The translations under genes were made by a program, and so were the position numbers. Positions 27,885 through 37,640 of a stretch of DNA of 64,000 nucleotides are shown here, in pieces. The stretch spans positions 379,137 through 443,136 of the forward strand of contig NZ_WINI01000007.1 in the NCBI RefSeq assembly GCF_009497155.1. Reading direction: 5' to 3'. Every line of letters begins with the position of its first letter. The first letter of the stretch is position 1. The notes beneath the pieces are model-generated. The model was not told where the DNA came from and did not search any database. It worked only from the letters and a program-made list of their open reading frames with translations. The DNA comes from Glaciimonas soli. GTDB lineage: Bacteria; Pseudomonadota; Gammaproteobacteria; Burkholderiales; Burkholderiaceae_D.

Positions 27885-28474
27885 CTCTCAGATCATTCGT
27901 GAATGTGCCAGAGTCGACTCGGGCTTTATTAATGTAAAAGCTTGAACAGTTAATACAGTGCACGATAGCTATGGAAATGGAATAAGCGCCGCTTGAAGGC
28001 GGCATTCTATATCCGACCTCAAATAATAATTATTCCATTTTTAATATAATCACCATTTTAAACAATCGTGCGTATCGATGGCAATAATGGCTAGAAATAG
28101 GTTTCGCCATCACTTTATTACATTAAAACCAACTAAAATAATGAAAATGCTATTGCTTATTGGGGGCCTACTCATGCGCCCCTGAATTCCATCCGTAACG
28201 GAGAAATGGGCTGAAGGATTTCTTATTATTGCTCAAAGACACATAATATGAAACACCATTACTTCGAAGCTTCCCACACGCTCAAAATCATCGCTACTCA
28301 CTGCGCGTTGCGCGTACTGTTAGAAGTTATCAAGTCTGACGACTGCAGGTAGCTGAAGGCGTCGTCTCTTGATTGCGACAGAAGATAGTTAGTTACAAAA
28401 AATTAAACATAAAATCCATTTCCATTCGGCTTGTCGCTAACTCCTGTCGCCATGTCATGGTTATAATGCACAGC
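27885..28474. other. 590-base gap upstream of argA
   Basis: AT-rich around 28020-28150. A possible 34-codon ORF occupies 28248-28352 (MKHHYFEASHTLKIIATHC…) with no convincing ribosome-binding site. A TATAAT box at 28461-28466 lies only a few bases before the argA start codon, which would give a nearly leaderless transcript. I see no structured RNA that I can name. Confidence 0.35.
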
Positions 28475-29788
28475 ATGGAAAACCCTACCGAATTCGTCCA
28501 ATGGCTGCGTTCCGTCGCGCCCTATATTCACGCCTACCGCGGCAAAACTTTTGTGATTGCCTTCCCGGGCGAACTGGTCATGGCCGGTGCCCTGCCGGTA
28601 CTGGCGCAAGATTTGTCACTATTACATGCACTTGGCATCAAAGTGGTCATCGTGCATGGTTCACGACCGCAAGTAGAAGAACAACTGGCACTGCGTAATG
28701 TCGAGGCGAGATTTACCACCAACGGCTTACGCATTACAGATGCTGCTGCGATTGAATGCGCCAAAGAAGCTGCCGGTGAAATTCGTCTGGATATTGAAGC
28801 TGCGTTCAGTCAAGGCTTACCCAACACGCCGATGGCACATGCTGCCATCCGTATTATTTCCGGAAACTTCGTCACCGCGCGACCGTTAGGTGTGATTGAT
28901 GGCGCGGATCTCAAATGGACTGGTGTGGTACGTAAGATTGCCTATGAAACGATACACGCGATTTTGAATGCAGGTAGTCTGGTATTGCTGTCGCCTCTGG
29001 GATTTTCGCCAACCGGTGAAGCGTTTAATCTGACCATGGAAGATGTCGCCGTTTCTGCAGCCGTTTCGTTACGAGCAGAAAAACTGATCTTTATCAGCGA
29101 AACACCATTGATGAAAGACGCTGGCGACACGGAAATCCGTGAACTGTCGTCACATCAGGCGCAAGCTGTTTTAGACAGTGGTTGCCTGCCACAAGATTCT
29201 GCTTTTTACCTGCAACACGCGATCAAATCCTGCAACGCTGGTGTGCCTCGCGCGCATATCGTTCCTTTTTCAGAAGATGGCTCCGCCTTGCTGGAAGTGT
29301 TTACGCATGATGGCGTCGGTACCATGATCACCTACGAAAATCTGGAAAGCCTGCGCGAAGCAACGATCGAAGACGTCGGTGGCATTCTGAAATTGATTGA
29401 ACCATTGGAAGCCGACGGTACCTTAGTCAAGCGTGGCCGCGAATTGATCGAACGCGAAATCCATTATTTCTCTGTCATCGACCATGATGGCGTCTTGTTC
29501 GGCTGCGCTGCGCTGTATCCGTTCCCCGATGAAAAAATGGGAGAGATGGCTTGCCTGACGGTGAATCCTGATGTGCAAGGACAAGGCGATGGTGAGAAAA
29601 TTCTAAAACATATGGAAGCACGGGCGCGGGCTGCCGGGCTGACTAAATTATTTGTTCTTACCACGCGCACTTCGCATTGGTTTTTGCGGCGCGGTTTTGT
29701 CAACGCGACCGTGGATGATTTACCAAAGAATCGCCAGCATATGTATAACTGGCAGCGCAAGTCGCTGGTGCTTATTAAGCAACTATAA
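28475..29788 (+). CDS. argA: Amino-acid N-acetyltransferase (N-acetylglutamate synthase)
   Basis: First step of arginine synthesis, acetylation of glutamate by acetyl-CoA. 437 residues: an amino-acid-kinase domain (about 1-290; FPGELVMAGALPVLAQDLSL, VIVHGSRPQVEEQL) that usually binds arginine as feedback inhibitor, then a C-terminal GNAT domain (ACLTVNPDVQGQGDGEKIL). The frame extends to 28373 but family proteins begin MENPTEFVQWLRSVAPYIH-like, so the ATG at 28475 is used; ATG 28466 is an alternative. The following yggX gene is on the same strand 146 bases on, past a repeat. Confidence 0.94.
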   Translation: MENPTEFVQWLRSVAPYIHAYRGKTFVIAFPGELVMAGALPVLAQDLSLLHALGIKVVIVHGSRPQVEEQLALRNVEARFTTNGLRITDAAAIECAKEAAGEIRLDIEAAFSQGLPNTPMAHAAIRIISGNFVTARPLGVIDGADLKWTGVVRKIAYETIHAILNAGSLVLLSPLGFSPTGEAFNLTMEDVAVSAAVSLRAEKLIFISETPLMKDAGDTEIRELSSHQAQAVLDSGCLPQDSAFYLQHAIKSCNAGVPRAHIVPFSEDGSALLEVFTHDGVGTMITYENLESLREATIEDVGGILKLIEPLEADGTLVKRGRELIEREIHYFSVIDHDGVLFGCAALYPFPDEKMGEMACLTVNPDVQGQGDGEKILKHMEARARAAGLTKLFVLTTRTSHWFLRRGFVNATVDDLPKNRQHMYNWQRKSLVLIKQL

Positions 29789-29853
29789 AGCAGCTTTAAT
29801 TTTTTAATTCACCAATAAGTATTATCAAGCAATCGATTAAAGAAATGCCTCCG

Positions 29854-29908
29854 CCATCCTCGCGAACGCGGGAATGACGAGGATATTTTCAAAATGATAG
29901 GTTGACCT
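29854..29908. repeat. Dispersed repeat: palindrome plus the 24-base flank
   Basis: A palindrome of the CCTCGCGAACGCGGG type (29854-29879) joined to 29885-29908, which is the exact reverse complement of 4358-4381. This shows that the repeat unit is larger than the palindrome and comes in both orientations. Confidence 0.7.
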
Positions 29909-29934
29909 TACTTACACTATTTCCGAAAGTATTT

Positions 29935-30207
29935 ATGGCACGCATGGTTCATTGCATCAAACTCAATAAAGAAGCTGAAGGACTAGATTTCGCACCGTAT
30001 CCGGGCGAGCTGGGTCAACGTATTTATAACGAAGTTTCAAAAGAAGCCTGGGCTGCCTGGTTGAAACATCAAACTATGCTGGTCAACGAAAATCGCTTGA
30101 ACTTGGCCGATGTCCGTGCGCGCAAATATCTGGCGCAGCAAATGGAAAATCATTTCTTCGGCAGCGGTGCTGACGCCGCTACCGGTTACGTACCACCGAC
30201 TGAATAA
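29935..30207 (+). CDS. yggX: Fe(II) trafficking protein YggX family
   Basis: 90-residue cytoplasmic protein that in enterobacteria protects Fe-S clusters from oxidative damage and may handle labile iron. The sequence is full length and typical: [16 protein letters not shown] near the start with the single conserved cysteine, then [19 protein letters not shown] and [11 protein letters not shown]. The frame is open to 29902, but the conserved N-terminus and a GAAAG at good distance support the ATG at 29935. A long hairpin follows the stop. Confidence 0.95.
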   Translation: MARMVHCIKLNKEAEGLDFAPYPGELGQRIYNEVSKEAWAAWLKHQTMLVNENRLNLADVRARKYLAQQMENHFFGSGADAATGYVPPTE

Positions 30208-30223
30208 TTCATTCATCGCGCAG

Positions 30224-30299
30224 ATCAGAAAAACGTAGCGCCTTCTGACAGCGGCTTCAATTGAGATGCCAATGTCGGAAGGCGTTACGTTTTCCGATC
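30224..30299. terminator. Long imperfect hairpin after yggX
   Basis: Arms of about 28 bases (AAAACGTAGCGCCTTCTGAC on the left; complementary GTCGGAAGGCGTTACGTTTT on the right) around a 25-base loop, beginning 17 bases past the yggX stop and ending before the protease gene. The A-rich left foot and T-rich right foot suit a bidirectional terminator. Confidence 0.6.
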
Positions 30300-30364
30300 A
30301 CCAAAACTGACAGCTATCCTCGTAACAGTGGTTCCATCAACATCTTCATCTGATCGGAAAATTC

Positions 30365-33163
30365 ATGCACCTGTTTCGCAAAAATCCTCATTCCACCTCG
30401 TTGATTGCCACGCTGATTTCAGGCGTGCTGACCAGCAGTCTTGCCGGCTTCCTCGCTTTCGTTCCCTACACTGCTGATGCAAAAGCGCCAGATACTGCCG
30501 CCAGAACTGCACTTCCCCCGGGTGTTACACAAGGCCCATCAGCCGAAGGGATCACTGAATACAATTTTGCCAATGGCTTTAAAGTCTTGCTGCTGCCGGA
30601 TGATTCCAAGCCCACCATCACTGTCAACATCACGTATCTGGTGGGATCGCGGATGGAGAATTACGGCGAAACCGGAATGGCGCATTTGCTGGAACATTTG
30701 ATGTTTAAAGGCAGCGACAAACATCCATCGATTCCCCAAGACTTCAGTCAACGCGGGATGGATTTCAACGGCACGACTTCGCTTGATCGCACCAACTACT
30801 ACGAAATCTCGCAAGCATCCGATGAGAATCTGAAATGGGCAATCGACATGGAAGCCGATCGCATGTTGAATTCGCATATCGCCAGAAAAGATCTGGACAG
30901 CGAAATGACAGTGGTGCGTAATGAGTTTGAAAAAGGCGAAAATTCGCCAACCAGTGTTCTGATCAAGCGGATGCAAGGGGTGGCCTATGATTGGCATAAT
31001 TATGGCAAGCCAACCATCGGCAATCGCAGCGACATCGAAAACGTCAAGATCGAAAATCTACAGGCGTTTTATCACAAATACTATCAACCGGATAATGCCG
31101 TACTGCTGATCGCGGGCAAATTTGATCCGGTCAAAGCACTGACGCTCGTCAATCAAGCATTTGGCAAATTACCTAAGCCAACGCGTAAATTGCCGGAATT
31201 TTGGACCGTAGAGCCAACTAAAGATGGCGATCGATCCTTCACTATTCGTCGTCCCGGCGATGTGCAAATTGTCGCTGTTGCTTATCACATCCCAAGTGAT
31301 TTACATGACGACAGCACGGCGCTCACCTTTGCCGGCACCATCCTGGCGGACACGCCAAGTGGTCGCTTGCATAAAGCCTTAGTCGATACTGGCAAGGCAA
31401 GCGGCGTATTTCAATTCCAAATGTCCGGTTATGCGCCCGGCTTGCTCATCATCGGCGCTATAGTCAAAAAAGGCGAGCCGATCGAACCGGTACGTGCAGC
31501 ACTGATTGAAGGCATTGAGAGTTTTGCCAAGACGCCGCCGACTGCCGAAGAAATGGAACGCACCAAGCTAAGTATCGCCAACGATTACAAAAACATGTTG
31601 AACGATCCGCAACAAACCGGCGTCGCCATGTCGAATGCGATTGCACTGGGCGATTGGCGCTTGTTATTCTTAGGTCGTGATCAAGCCAGTCAAATGACGG
31701 CGGCGCGAGTCTCTTCCGTAGCAGAGCATTATTTCAAACGTGACAATCGCACAGTCGGCACCTTTATTCCTGACGATAACCCACAACGCGCAGAGATCCC
31801 GGCGGCCCCGGCATTGGCGACGGTGCTGGCAGAATACAAACCGCAACAAGGTATAGCTGAGGGCGAAAAATTTGACCCGTCACAAGCTAACATTGACGCC
31901 CGCACGCAACACAGCACCATCGGCGGTCTGAAGGTCGCGCTATTGCCTAAGAAAACGCGTGGTGAAACGGTCAACGTAGCGCTCAATTTCGATTGGGGAA
32001 CCGAGAAATCCTTGTTCGGAAAACAAACCATCTCCGCCTTGACTGATGCGATGCTGACGCGCGGCACGACTACTCTCAATCGCGAACAATTGTCAGATGC
32101 TTTTTCTAAGCTCAACATTAACGGTGGGCCATCACAGTTCCAGACTACCCGCGACAATTTGCCTGCGGCGCTAAAACTGATTGCGAGTGTCTATAAAGAA
32201 CCGCGCTTTGATGAGACAGAACTTGAACGCCTGCGTAAAGAAGTGCTAGTTGGCTTAGAGTCATCGCGCAATGATCCAAGCCGACTCGCAAGCGAAGCGA
32301 TCTCACTGCATTACAACAAATACCCGCGTGGAGATTGGTTAGCTGCGCAAACTCTGGATCAACAGATCGCTGATGTCAAAGCGGTGACTCTGGCAGATAT
32401 CAAAGCCTTCTACAAAGAGTTCTATGGCGCTTCGCATGGCGAGCTAGCGGTGGTTGGCGATTTCGACGTTGCCGCAACCACCAAAGCGATTCAAGATAAC
32501 TTTGGTGACTGGCAAAATGCAACGCCGTACGAACGTGTGATTCGGAAAAATTTCGATGTCGCACCACTGCAGGAAGCGATCAACACGCCCGGCAAAGAAA
32601 ATGGCAGTTACGTCGCACGCCAGAATCTGGACATGCGTGACGATGATGCTGATTATCCGGCATTGATGGTGGCAAATTATCTGTTTGGTGGTGGCAGTTT
32701 GAAATCACGACTGGCGGATCGTGTGCGTCAAAAAGAAGGCTTGTCTTATGGTGTTGGATCGTCACTGAATGTCGGCTCGATCAGCCGCGCTTCCAGTTTC
32801 AACATTGGCGCCATCTCCGCACCACAAAATCTGACCAAGGTTGATCTTGCCGTGAAAGATGAGTTAGCCAAAGCCATCAAAGATGGTTTCACTGCAGAAG
32901 AACTGGCGCGTGCCAAGTCGGGCATCTTGCAAGAACGTCTGCAAGCCCGTGCGCAAGACTCAGCGCTCAGCGCCGGTTGGGTCAGATTGCTGGATGTGGA
33001 CAGAACTTATGCGTGGAGTAAAAAAATGGAAGACAACATCAGCGCGCTGACGTTAGATCAAGTCAATGCAGCCTTCCGCAAGTGGATAGATCCGGCCAAA
33101 ATCAGCGTGGTGGTTGCTCGAGATGAAAGCAAGATCAATCAACCCAATAAACCTGGCAAGTAA
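30365..33163 (+). CDS. M16-family zinc protease (PqqL-like), secreted
   Basis: 932-residue metallopeptidase with an N-terminal hydrophobic signal (about residues 12-40), so likely periplasmic. Inverted zinc motif HLLEH (H107, E110, H111) with the downstream glutamate in the RNEFEKGENS segment marks the active M16 half. The second half (from about residue 490) repeats the fold without the zinc motif and carries the conserved R/Y region GSISRASSFNIGAIS. Members of this family degrade small peptides; some process imported peptides. Stand-alone gene between two hairpins. Confidence 0.93.
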   Translation: MHLFRKNPHSTSLIATLISGVLTSSLAGFLAFVPYTADAKAPDTAARTALPPGVTQGPSAEGITEYNFANGFKVLLLPDDSKPTITVNITYLVGSRMENYGETGMAHLLEHLMFKGSDKHPSIPQDFSQRGMDFNGTTSLDRTNYYEISQASDENLKWAIDMEADRMLNSHIARKDLDSEMTVVRNEFEKGENSPTSVLIKRMQGVAYDWHNYGKPTIGNRSDIENVKIENLQAFYHKYYQPDNAVLLIAGKFDPVKALTLVNQAFGKLPKPTRKLPEFWTVEPTKDGDRSFTIRRPGDVQIVAVAYHIPSDLHDDSTALTFAGTILADTPSGRLHKALVDTGKASGVFQFQMSGYAPGLLIIGAIVKKGEPIEPVRAALIEGIESFAKTPPTAEEMERTKLSIANDYKNMLNDPQQTGVAMSNAIALGDWRLLFLGRDQASQMTAARVSSVAEHYFKRDNRTVGTFIPDDNPQRAEIPAAPALATVLAEYKPQQGIAEGEKFDPSQANIDARTQHSTIGGLKVALLPKKTRGETVNVALNFDWGTEKSLFGKQTISALTDAMLTRGTTTLNREQLSDAFSKLNINGGPSQFQTTRDNLPAALKLIASVYKEPRFDETELERLRKEVLVGLESSRNDPSRLASEAISLHYNKYPRGDWLAAQTLDQQIADVKAVTLADIKAFYKEFYGASHGELAVVGDFDVAATTKAIQDNFGDWQNATPYERVIRKNFDVAPLQEAINTPGKENGSYVARQNLDMRDDDADYPALMVANYLFGGGSLKSRLADRVRQKEGLSYGVGSSLNVGSISRASSFNIGAISAPQNLTKVDLAVKDELAKAIKDGFTAEELARAKSGILQERLQARAQDSALSAGWVRLLDVDRTYAWSKKMEDNISALTLDQVNAAFRKWIDPAKISVVVARDESKINQPNKPGK

Positions 33164-33184
33164 CATCTCAATTGGCCGCTAAAC

Positions 33185-33220
33185 AAAAAGCCTGCAATCT
33201 TATCGATTGCAGGCTTTTTT
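33185..33220. terminator. Bidirectional terminator between the M16 protease and rpiA
   Basis: Stem AAAAAGCCTGCAAT / ATTGCAGGCTTTTTT with a seven-base loop, T-runs on both strands, located between two convergent genes. Confidence 0.9.
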
Positions 33221-33264
33221 ATTTATGCCGTTGCTTACCGGCTTCAACAATATTATGCTTATTG

Positions 33265-33954
33265 TTAAAAATTCATTGTCTTCACGCCATCTGGCGCACC
33301 CAAAAGACAGACATTCGCGCCTTGCTTGGCAAACAATCCCACCGACACGACACCGGTAATTTGATTGATTTGCGCTTCCAATGCAACCGGATCCGCAATT
33401 TTCAAACCGATGATGTCCAGGATGATGCAGCCGTTGTCGGTGATGAATGGCTTACCGTCTTTAAATCGCAATTCTATTTCGCAATCCGGTCCCAGATTCA
33501 GTTTCATTAGCTGACGTGCGACCGCGGATTGTGCCATCGGGATGACCTCTACCGGTAACGGGAATTTACCCAGCGTTTTGACCAATTTCGATGCATCGGC
33601 GATACAAATAAATTTTTCGGCAACAGAAGCAACGATTTTCTCGCGCGTCAATGCACCACCGCCGCCTTTGATCATTGCGCCCTGCGCTGTAATTTCATCA
33701 GCGCCATCGATATATACCGACATTCTTGCAACTTGATTAAGTTCAAAAACATCAATGCCATGGCCACGCAAACGTTCTGCCGTCGCTTCAGATGAGGCAA
33801 CGGCGCCTTTAATGCTATCTTTGATTTTGGCTAATTCATCAATGAAAAAATTTGCGGTGGATCCGGTGCCGACGCCGACAATTTCCCCATCCACCACGTA
33901 TTTAATCGCCTCACGTGCGACTGCCTGCTTCAATTCATCTTGTGTCATTGCCAT
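33265..33954 (-). CDS. rpiA: Ribose-5-phosphate isomerase A
   Basis: Interconverts ribose-5-phosphate and ribulose-5-phosphate in the pentose phosphate pathway. 229 residues. Seen: [16 protein letters not shown] (phosphate loop), the IDGADEI motif with the active-site aspartates, [11 protein letters not shown] with the catalytic glutamate, and the C-terminal [11 protein letters not shown]. The start could also be at the second Met (MTQDELKQ), two codons in. Monocistronic, sharing a bidirectional terminator with the convergent protease. Confidence 0.96.
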   Translation of the reverse strand: MAMTQDELKQAVAREAIKYVVDGEIVGVGTGSTANFFIDELAKIKDSIKGAVASSEATAERLRGHGIDVFELNQVARMSVYIDGADEITAQGAMIKGGGGALTREKIVASVAEKFICIADASKLVKTLGKFPLPVEVIPMAQSAVARQLMKLNLGPDCEIELRFKDGKPFITDNGCIILDIIGLKIADPVALEAQINQITGVVSVGLFAKQGANVCLLGAPDGVKTMNF

Positions 33955-34113
33955 GATATTTACTTGTAGAGAAAGGGAAAGGCGCTATTTTACTAGACTC
34001 GCGTTATCTGGTTTTTCTGTGAAAGTGAAAATGAAGATTTTCGAACTATTTACACATATTAAGCAGCCACAAAAAACCGATCAGATGTTACCGGCATCGA
34101 TAATCTCACCACA

Positions 34114-34139
34114 GTCATTCCCGCCTGCGCGGAAATGAC
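34114..34139. repeat. Short GTCATT...AATGAC palindrome
   Basis: A diverged single copy of the TCATTCCCGC…GCGGGAATGA palindrome found elsewhere in the window. It lies upstream of rpiA and downstream of the antiporter gene, 40 bases past the latter's stop, where it might act as a terminator. Confidence 0.6.
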
Positions 34140-34179
34140 GTTATTTGGTAGATCATGCGCTCTGCGTAGCATCAGTTAT

Positions 34180-35943
34180 CTAATGCTTCTCATCCGGTTG
34201 TTCATCCAAGGTTTCAAACAAAGCAATCTGCAACCGGGAATGCAAGCGCACAAATTTCTGCCACAATAAAAACGCTACCGCTGCGACAGCAATCAATACA
34301 AAAATAAGCAAGTTCATCGGCGGTAAGATTCGACTACTCAATACCACGATCAAGAACATGATACCGATGATAGAAACCGCTGGAATCACTTCGGCAATCA
34401 CTTTGCGTACTTTTTCGGTATAGGCTCCGGCACGTTCCGGTTGCACAGCCATTTCCGCCACTATCATGCTGAGTGCTTGTAATTTGCGATATACGGCAAT
34501 TAAACATGGCAGCGATAATAATAGTGCTCCGCCCCACACTATTGCCGTTTGCATCTGTCTGTCGGCAATCCAGCCAGCCATGCTATGACCTAAACTTTCG
34601 GCGAAGTAGCCGCCAGCGATAAAGATCGCCGCCACCAACGCCAGATTGACGATCACTTGCAACAAAATACGGCGTATGATTTTTGAGATTGCAGCACGAT
34701 CACCATGCGGCTGTAAATGCTCCAACCAGTTTGTATACAGGTTAAACACCGACGATAATTTATTCGGCATGACATCAGCCATCTTGCGCGATAACGGATC
34801 AGCCAGTCGAATCAAGTAGGGCGTCAGCAAAGTCGTTATCACCGAGACGGCAACGACAGTCGGATAAAGAAAATCACTAGTTACTTTGAGGCTAACCCCA
34901 AGCGCAGCGATGATGAAAGAAAATTCACCAATCTGCGCCAAGCCCATGCCTACACGCATAGACGTACGGCCACTGTGGCCGGATAAAAAAGTAGCAAGAC
35001 CACAGCTGATCACTTTACCCAATACCACCGCCACAGTAATCACCAGTATCGGCAACCAATATTCGGCCAATACATGCGGATTCACCAACAGACCGATCGT
35101 GACGAAAAAGACCGCGCTAAACATATCGCGTATCGGCTCAATCAGACGCTCTATCTGATGTAAGTGGCGTGATTCCGCCATCACGGCACCAATAATAAAA
35201 GCACCCAGGGCGACACTGTAATTAAGCTTCATCACCAACAGACAGAAGCCGAAACACAGCCCTAATACCGTGACCAGAAACACTTCTTTATTTTTGAATT
35301 TTCCGACATAAGCCAACAAGCGCGGCACGATCAAAATGCCTAACACCAGCGCCACGATCATGAACAACAACAAGCGCCCGATGGTTGAGCCAACTTCGCC
35401 CATACTGACCGAACCGCTGGTAGCAATCCCAGACAACAGAGCAATCATGCCAATGGCAAGAATGTCTTCAATAATCAGAATGCCAAAAATCAGTTGTGCA
35501 AATTTTTCCTGCTTCATGCCAAGTTCAGACAAAGCTTTGACAATGATGGTCGTGGACGAAACCGCTAACATGGCGCCCAGAAAAATCGCATCCATGGTTT
35601 TCCAACCAAAGAACGTGCCAATTTCATAGCCCACCCAGAACATTAAACTGATTTCTGCAGCGGCCACCAACATCCCGGTAGCACCGACCTTGCTCAGTTT
35701 CTTTAAGCTGAATTCCAGTCCCAATGAGAACAACAAAAATATCACGCCCAGTTCGGACAAAATATGAATCGTGTGTTCGTCTTTAATCAGCTTGAATGGT
35801 GGCGTATAAGGCCCAAGAATAATGCCAGCGACAATATAACCAAGCACCACTGGCTGTTTAAACCGATTAAACAATACGGTGACGACGCCAGCGACCAGCA
35901 TGATCGCTGCCATATCTTGGATAAATATTTCGACTTCAGGCAT
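34180..35943 (-). CDS. CPA2-family cation:proton antiporter (KefB-like membrane domain)
   Basis: 587-residue inner-membrane protein. The first 390 residues form the Na/H-exchanger domain of about twelve helices (GYIVAGIILGPYTPP, LFSLGLEFSLKKL, AVMAESRHL, RVGMGLAQIGEFSFIIAALG). Instead of the cytosolic RCK/TrkA-N domain that closes KefB and KefC, the C-terminal 190 residues hold about four more hydrophobic segments and a charged tail. Such forms are annotated as cation:proton antiporters of unknown ion preference (K+ or Na+). Monocistronic as far as can be seen. Confidence 0.9.
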   Translation of the reverse strand: MPEVEIFIQDMAAIMLVAGVVTVLFNRFKQPVVLGYIVAGIILGPYTPPFKLIKDEHTIHILSELGVIFLLFSLGLEFSLKKLSKVGATGMLVAAAEISLMFWVGYEIGTFFGWKTMDAIFLGAMLAVSSTTIIVKALSELGMKQEKFAQLIFGILIIEDILAIGMIALLSGIATSGSVSMGEVGSTIGRLLLFMIVALVLGILIVPRLLAYVGKFKNKEVFLVTVLGLCFGFCLLVMKLNYSVALGAFIIGAVMAESRHLHQIERLIEPIRDMFSAVFFVTIGLLVNPHVLAEYWLPILVITVAVVLGKVISCGLATFLSGHSGRTSMRVGMGLAQIGEFSFIIAALGVSLKVTSDFLYPTVVAVSVITTLLTPYLIRLADPLSRKMADVMPNKLSSVFNLYTNWLEHLQPHGDRAAISKIIRRILLQVIVNLALVAAIFIAGGYFAESLGHSMAGWIADRQMQTAIVWGGALLLSLPCLIAVYRKLQALSMIVAEMAVQPERAGAYTEKVRKVIAEVIPAVSIIGIMFLIVVLSSRILPPMNLLIFVLIAVAAVAFLLWQKFVRLHSRLQIALFETLDEQPDEKH

Positions 35944-36082
35944 GGGCAGACTTTCCTAACATGGGGCATGGATGGGATGGATGAAGCGCATGGCAAAACA
36001 GGAGGAATACCTGAGACTTGATGATGAAAATTCACCATCAAGCGCCATCATAACTTACTGCGTTTACTGCGCAGCAGTTAAA

Positions 36083-37477
36083 TTATGCTGGCTTGTGCTT
36101 ATGACCAGTCATGATTGCACCTGCATCGGGTGCTAATTTACGCGTAAATGGAATTGAGGCTACTGAAAATAAGCCAATCACGATAAATGCGGGCCAGAAA
36201 TCTGCAGCAACAATGGTGGAGTGCCCTTGCAACTGGCTGGAAAAATGAACCGTCAAACCACCTATCGTCACTCCTAAACCCAACGAGATTTGTTGCACTA
36301 CGCTAGCCAGACTAGTGGCACGGCTGACATCGGTATCTTCCAGATCAGCATAAGCCATGGAATTTAAACAAGTAAATTGCATGGAAGGGAAAAATCCGCC
36401 CAGCAGGACAACGGCCACCATCACTGTCGTAGAGGTCGATGGGGTAAACAAGCCGTACGATGAAAGCGCCAAACCTGCCAAGAGCGCGTTCCAGATCAAC
36501 ACAGAACGAAATCCATAACGACGCAATATGCCAGTACCTATCGTTTTCATGAAAATCGCACCAACCGCTGATGCACAGGTAATTGCTCCTGCGTGAAAAG
36601 CACTCATGCCAAGGCCAACCTGTAATGACAACGGCAATAAAAATGGCACTGCGCCAAGCCCGATACGGAATAATGAACCACCTAGCACACTGGCGCGAAA
36701 TGTTGGAATCTTCAACAAACGTAAATCGAGTAAAGGAAACGGCTCTCGATTTGCATGACGCAAGTATCCGTACAATCCCAGCACGCCGACCAGGAACATC
36801 ATCAATGCATATTTAGACGAAATCAATTCGCCATCCATCATCGACAAACCCAGCATAAATAAAGTGCTACCCACAGCGGACAAGACAAAACCTGTTCTAT
36901 CCAATGGCTTGAGCTCATCGGCGCGAATGTCTTCGACAAAACGCGTCGCCAGATACATCCCCAAAATACTTATCGGCACATTGATCACAAAAATCCAGCG
37001 CCAATGAAAATATGTGGTGATAAATCCGCCCAATGGCGGGCCGATAACTGGCCCCAATTGCGATGGCAGTGCCAGATAACTAATAGCCTTCACCAAATCG
37101 CTGCGTGGCACGGCACGGAAAATAATAATGCGGCCAACCGGCACCATCATCGCCCCGCCGACACCTTGTAAAAAGCGTGCTGCAACAAAAACAAATAACG
37201 AACTCGACACTGCGCACAAAATCGAGCCGATCATAAAAATCGCAATCGCTGCACGGAATGTTGTACGCGTACCGAAACGATCCGCAACCCAGCCACAAAT
37301 AGGAATAAATACGCCCAGGCCAATGACATACGAAGTCAAGGCCAGTTTCAAAGTTAGCGGATTCTGACCCAAGTCATGCGCAAGCGCAGGCAAGGAAGTG
37401 GCGATTACTGTGGCATCCATGTTCTCCATGAACAAGGCGCAAGCAACAATCAGTGGAATGAGAAGAGTACGTGACAC
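36083..37477 (-). CDS. MFS transporter, DHA2 (EmrB/QacA) type
   Basis: 464 residues with about fourteen hydrophobic segments, the DHA2 topology. The DHA motif LDATV is present as MENMDATVIATSLPAL near residue 20, motif A as GWVADRFGTR, and motif C as SQLGPVIGPPLGG. The family pumps drugs or other hydrophobic compounds out with protons. No adjacent membrane-fusion (EmrA) gene, so it presumably acts alone in the inner membrane. No regulator is next to it. Confidence 0.9.
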   Translation of the reverse strand: MSRTLLIPLIVACALFMENMDATVIATSLPALAHDLGQNPLTLKLALTSYVIGLGVFIPICGWVADRFGTRTTFRAAIAIFMIGSILCAVSSSLFVFVAARFLQGVGGAMMVPVGRIIIFRAVPRSDLVKAISYLALPSQLGPVIGPPLGGFITTYFHWRWIFVINVPISILGMYLATRFVEDIRADELKPLDRTGFVLSAVGSTLFMLGLSMMDGELISSKYALMMFLVGVLGLYGYLRHANREPFPLLDLRLLKIPTFRASVLGGSLFRIGLGAVPFLLPLSLQVGLGMSAFHAGAITCASAVGAIFMKTIGTGILRRYGFRSVLIWNALLAGLALSSYGLFTPSTSTTVMVAVVLLGGFFPSMQFTCLNSMAYADLEDTDVSRATSLASVVQQISLGLGVTIGGLTVHFSSQLQGHSTIVAADFWPAFIVIGLFSVASIPFTRKLAPDAGAIMTGHKHKPA

Positions 37478-37601
37478 AGCGAATAGCGATCAAAAAAACT
37501 GAACAATACAAGAGCTAAGTAAATAGTATTTACAAGCCGGAATTTACACTGTATCCAAAAAACAGATAAATGCGCTAAGGAAATTTTTGCAACTACAAAA
37601 T

Positions 37602-37631
37602 AAAAAACGCCCAATTGCTTGGGCGTTTTTT
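37602..37631 (-). terminator. Terminator after pbpG
   Basis: Stem AAAAAACGCCCAA / TTGGGCGTTTTTT with a four-base loop, ten bases past the pbpG stop on the minus strand. T-runs on both strands. Confidence 0.88.
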
Positions 37632-37640
37632 ATTTTACTT

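Noticed and set aside
28157-28372. Riboswitch upstream of argA
   Set aside because: Some GC-rich segments looked promising, but no known riboswitch core could be matched by eye.
33172-33510. 112-residue plus-strand ORF between the protease and rpiA
   Set aside because: Runs through a strong terminator and then antisense to rpiA.
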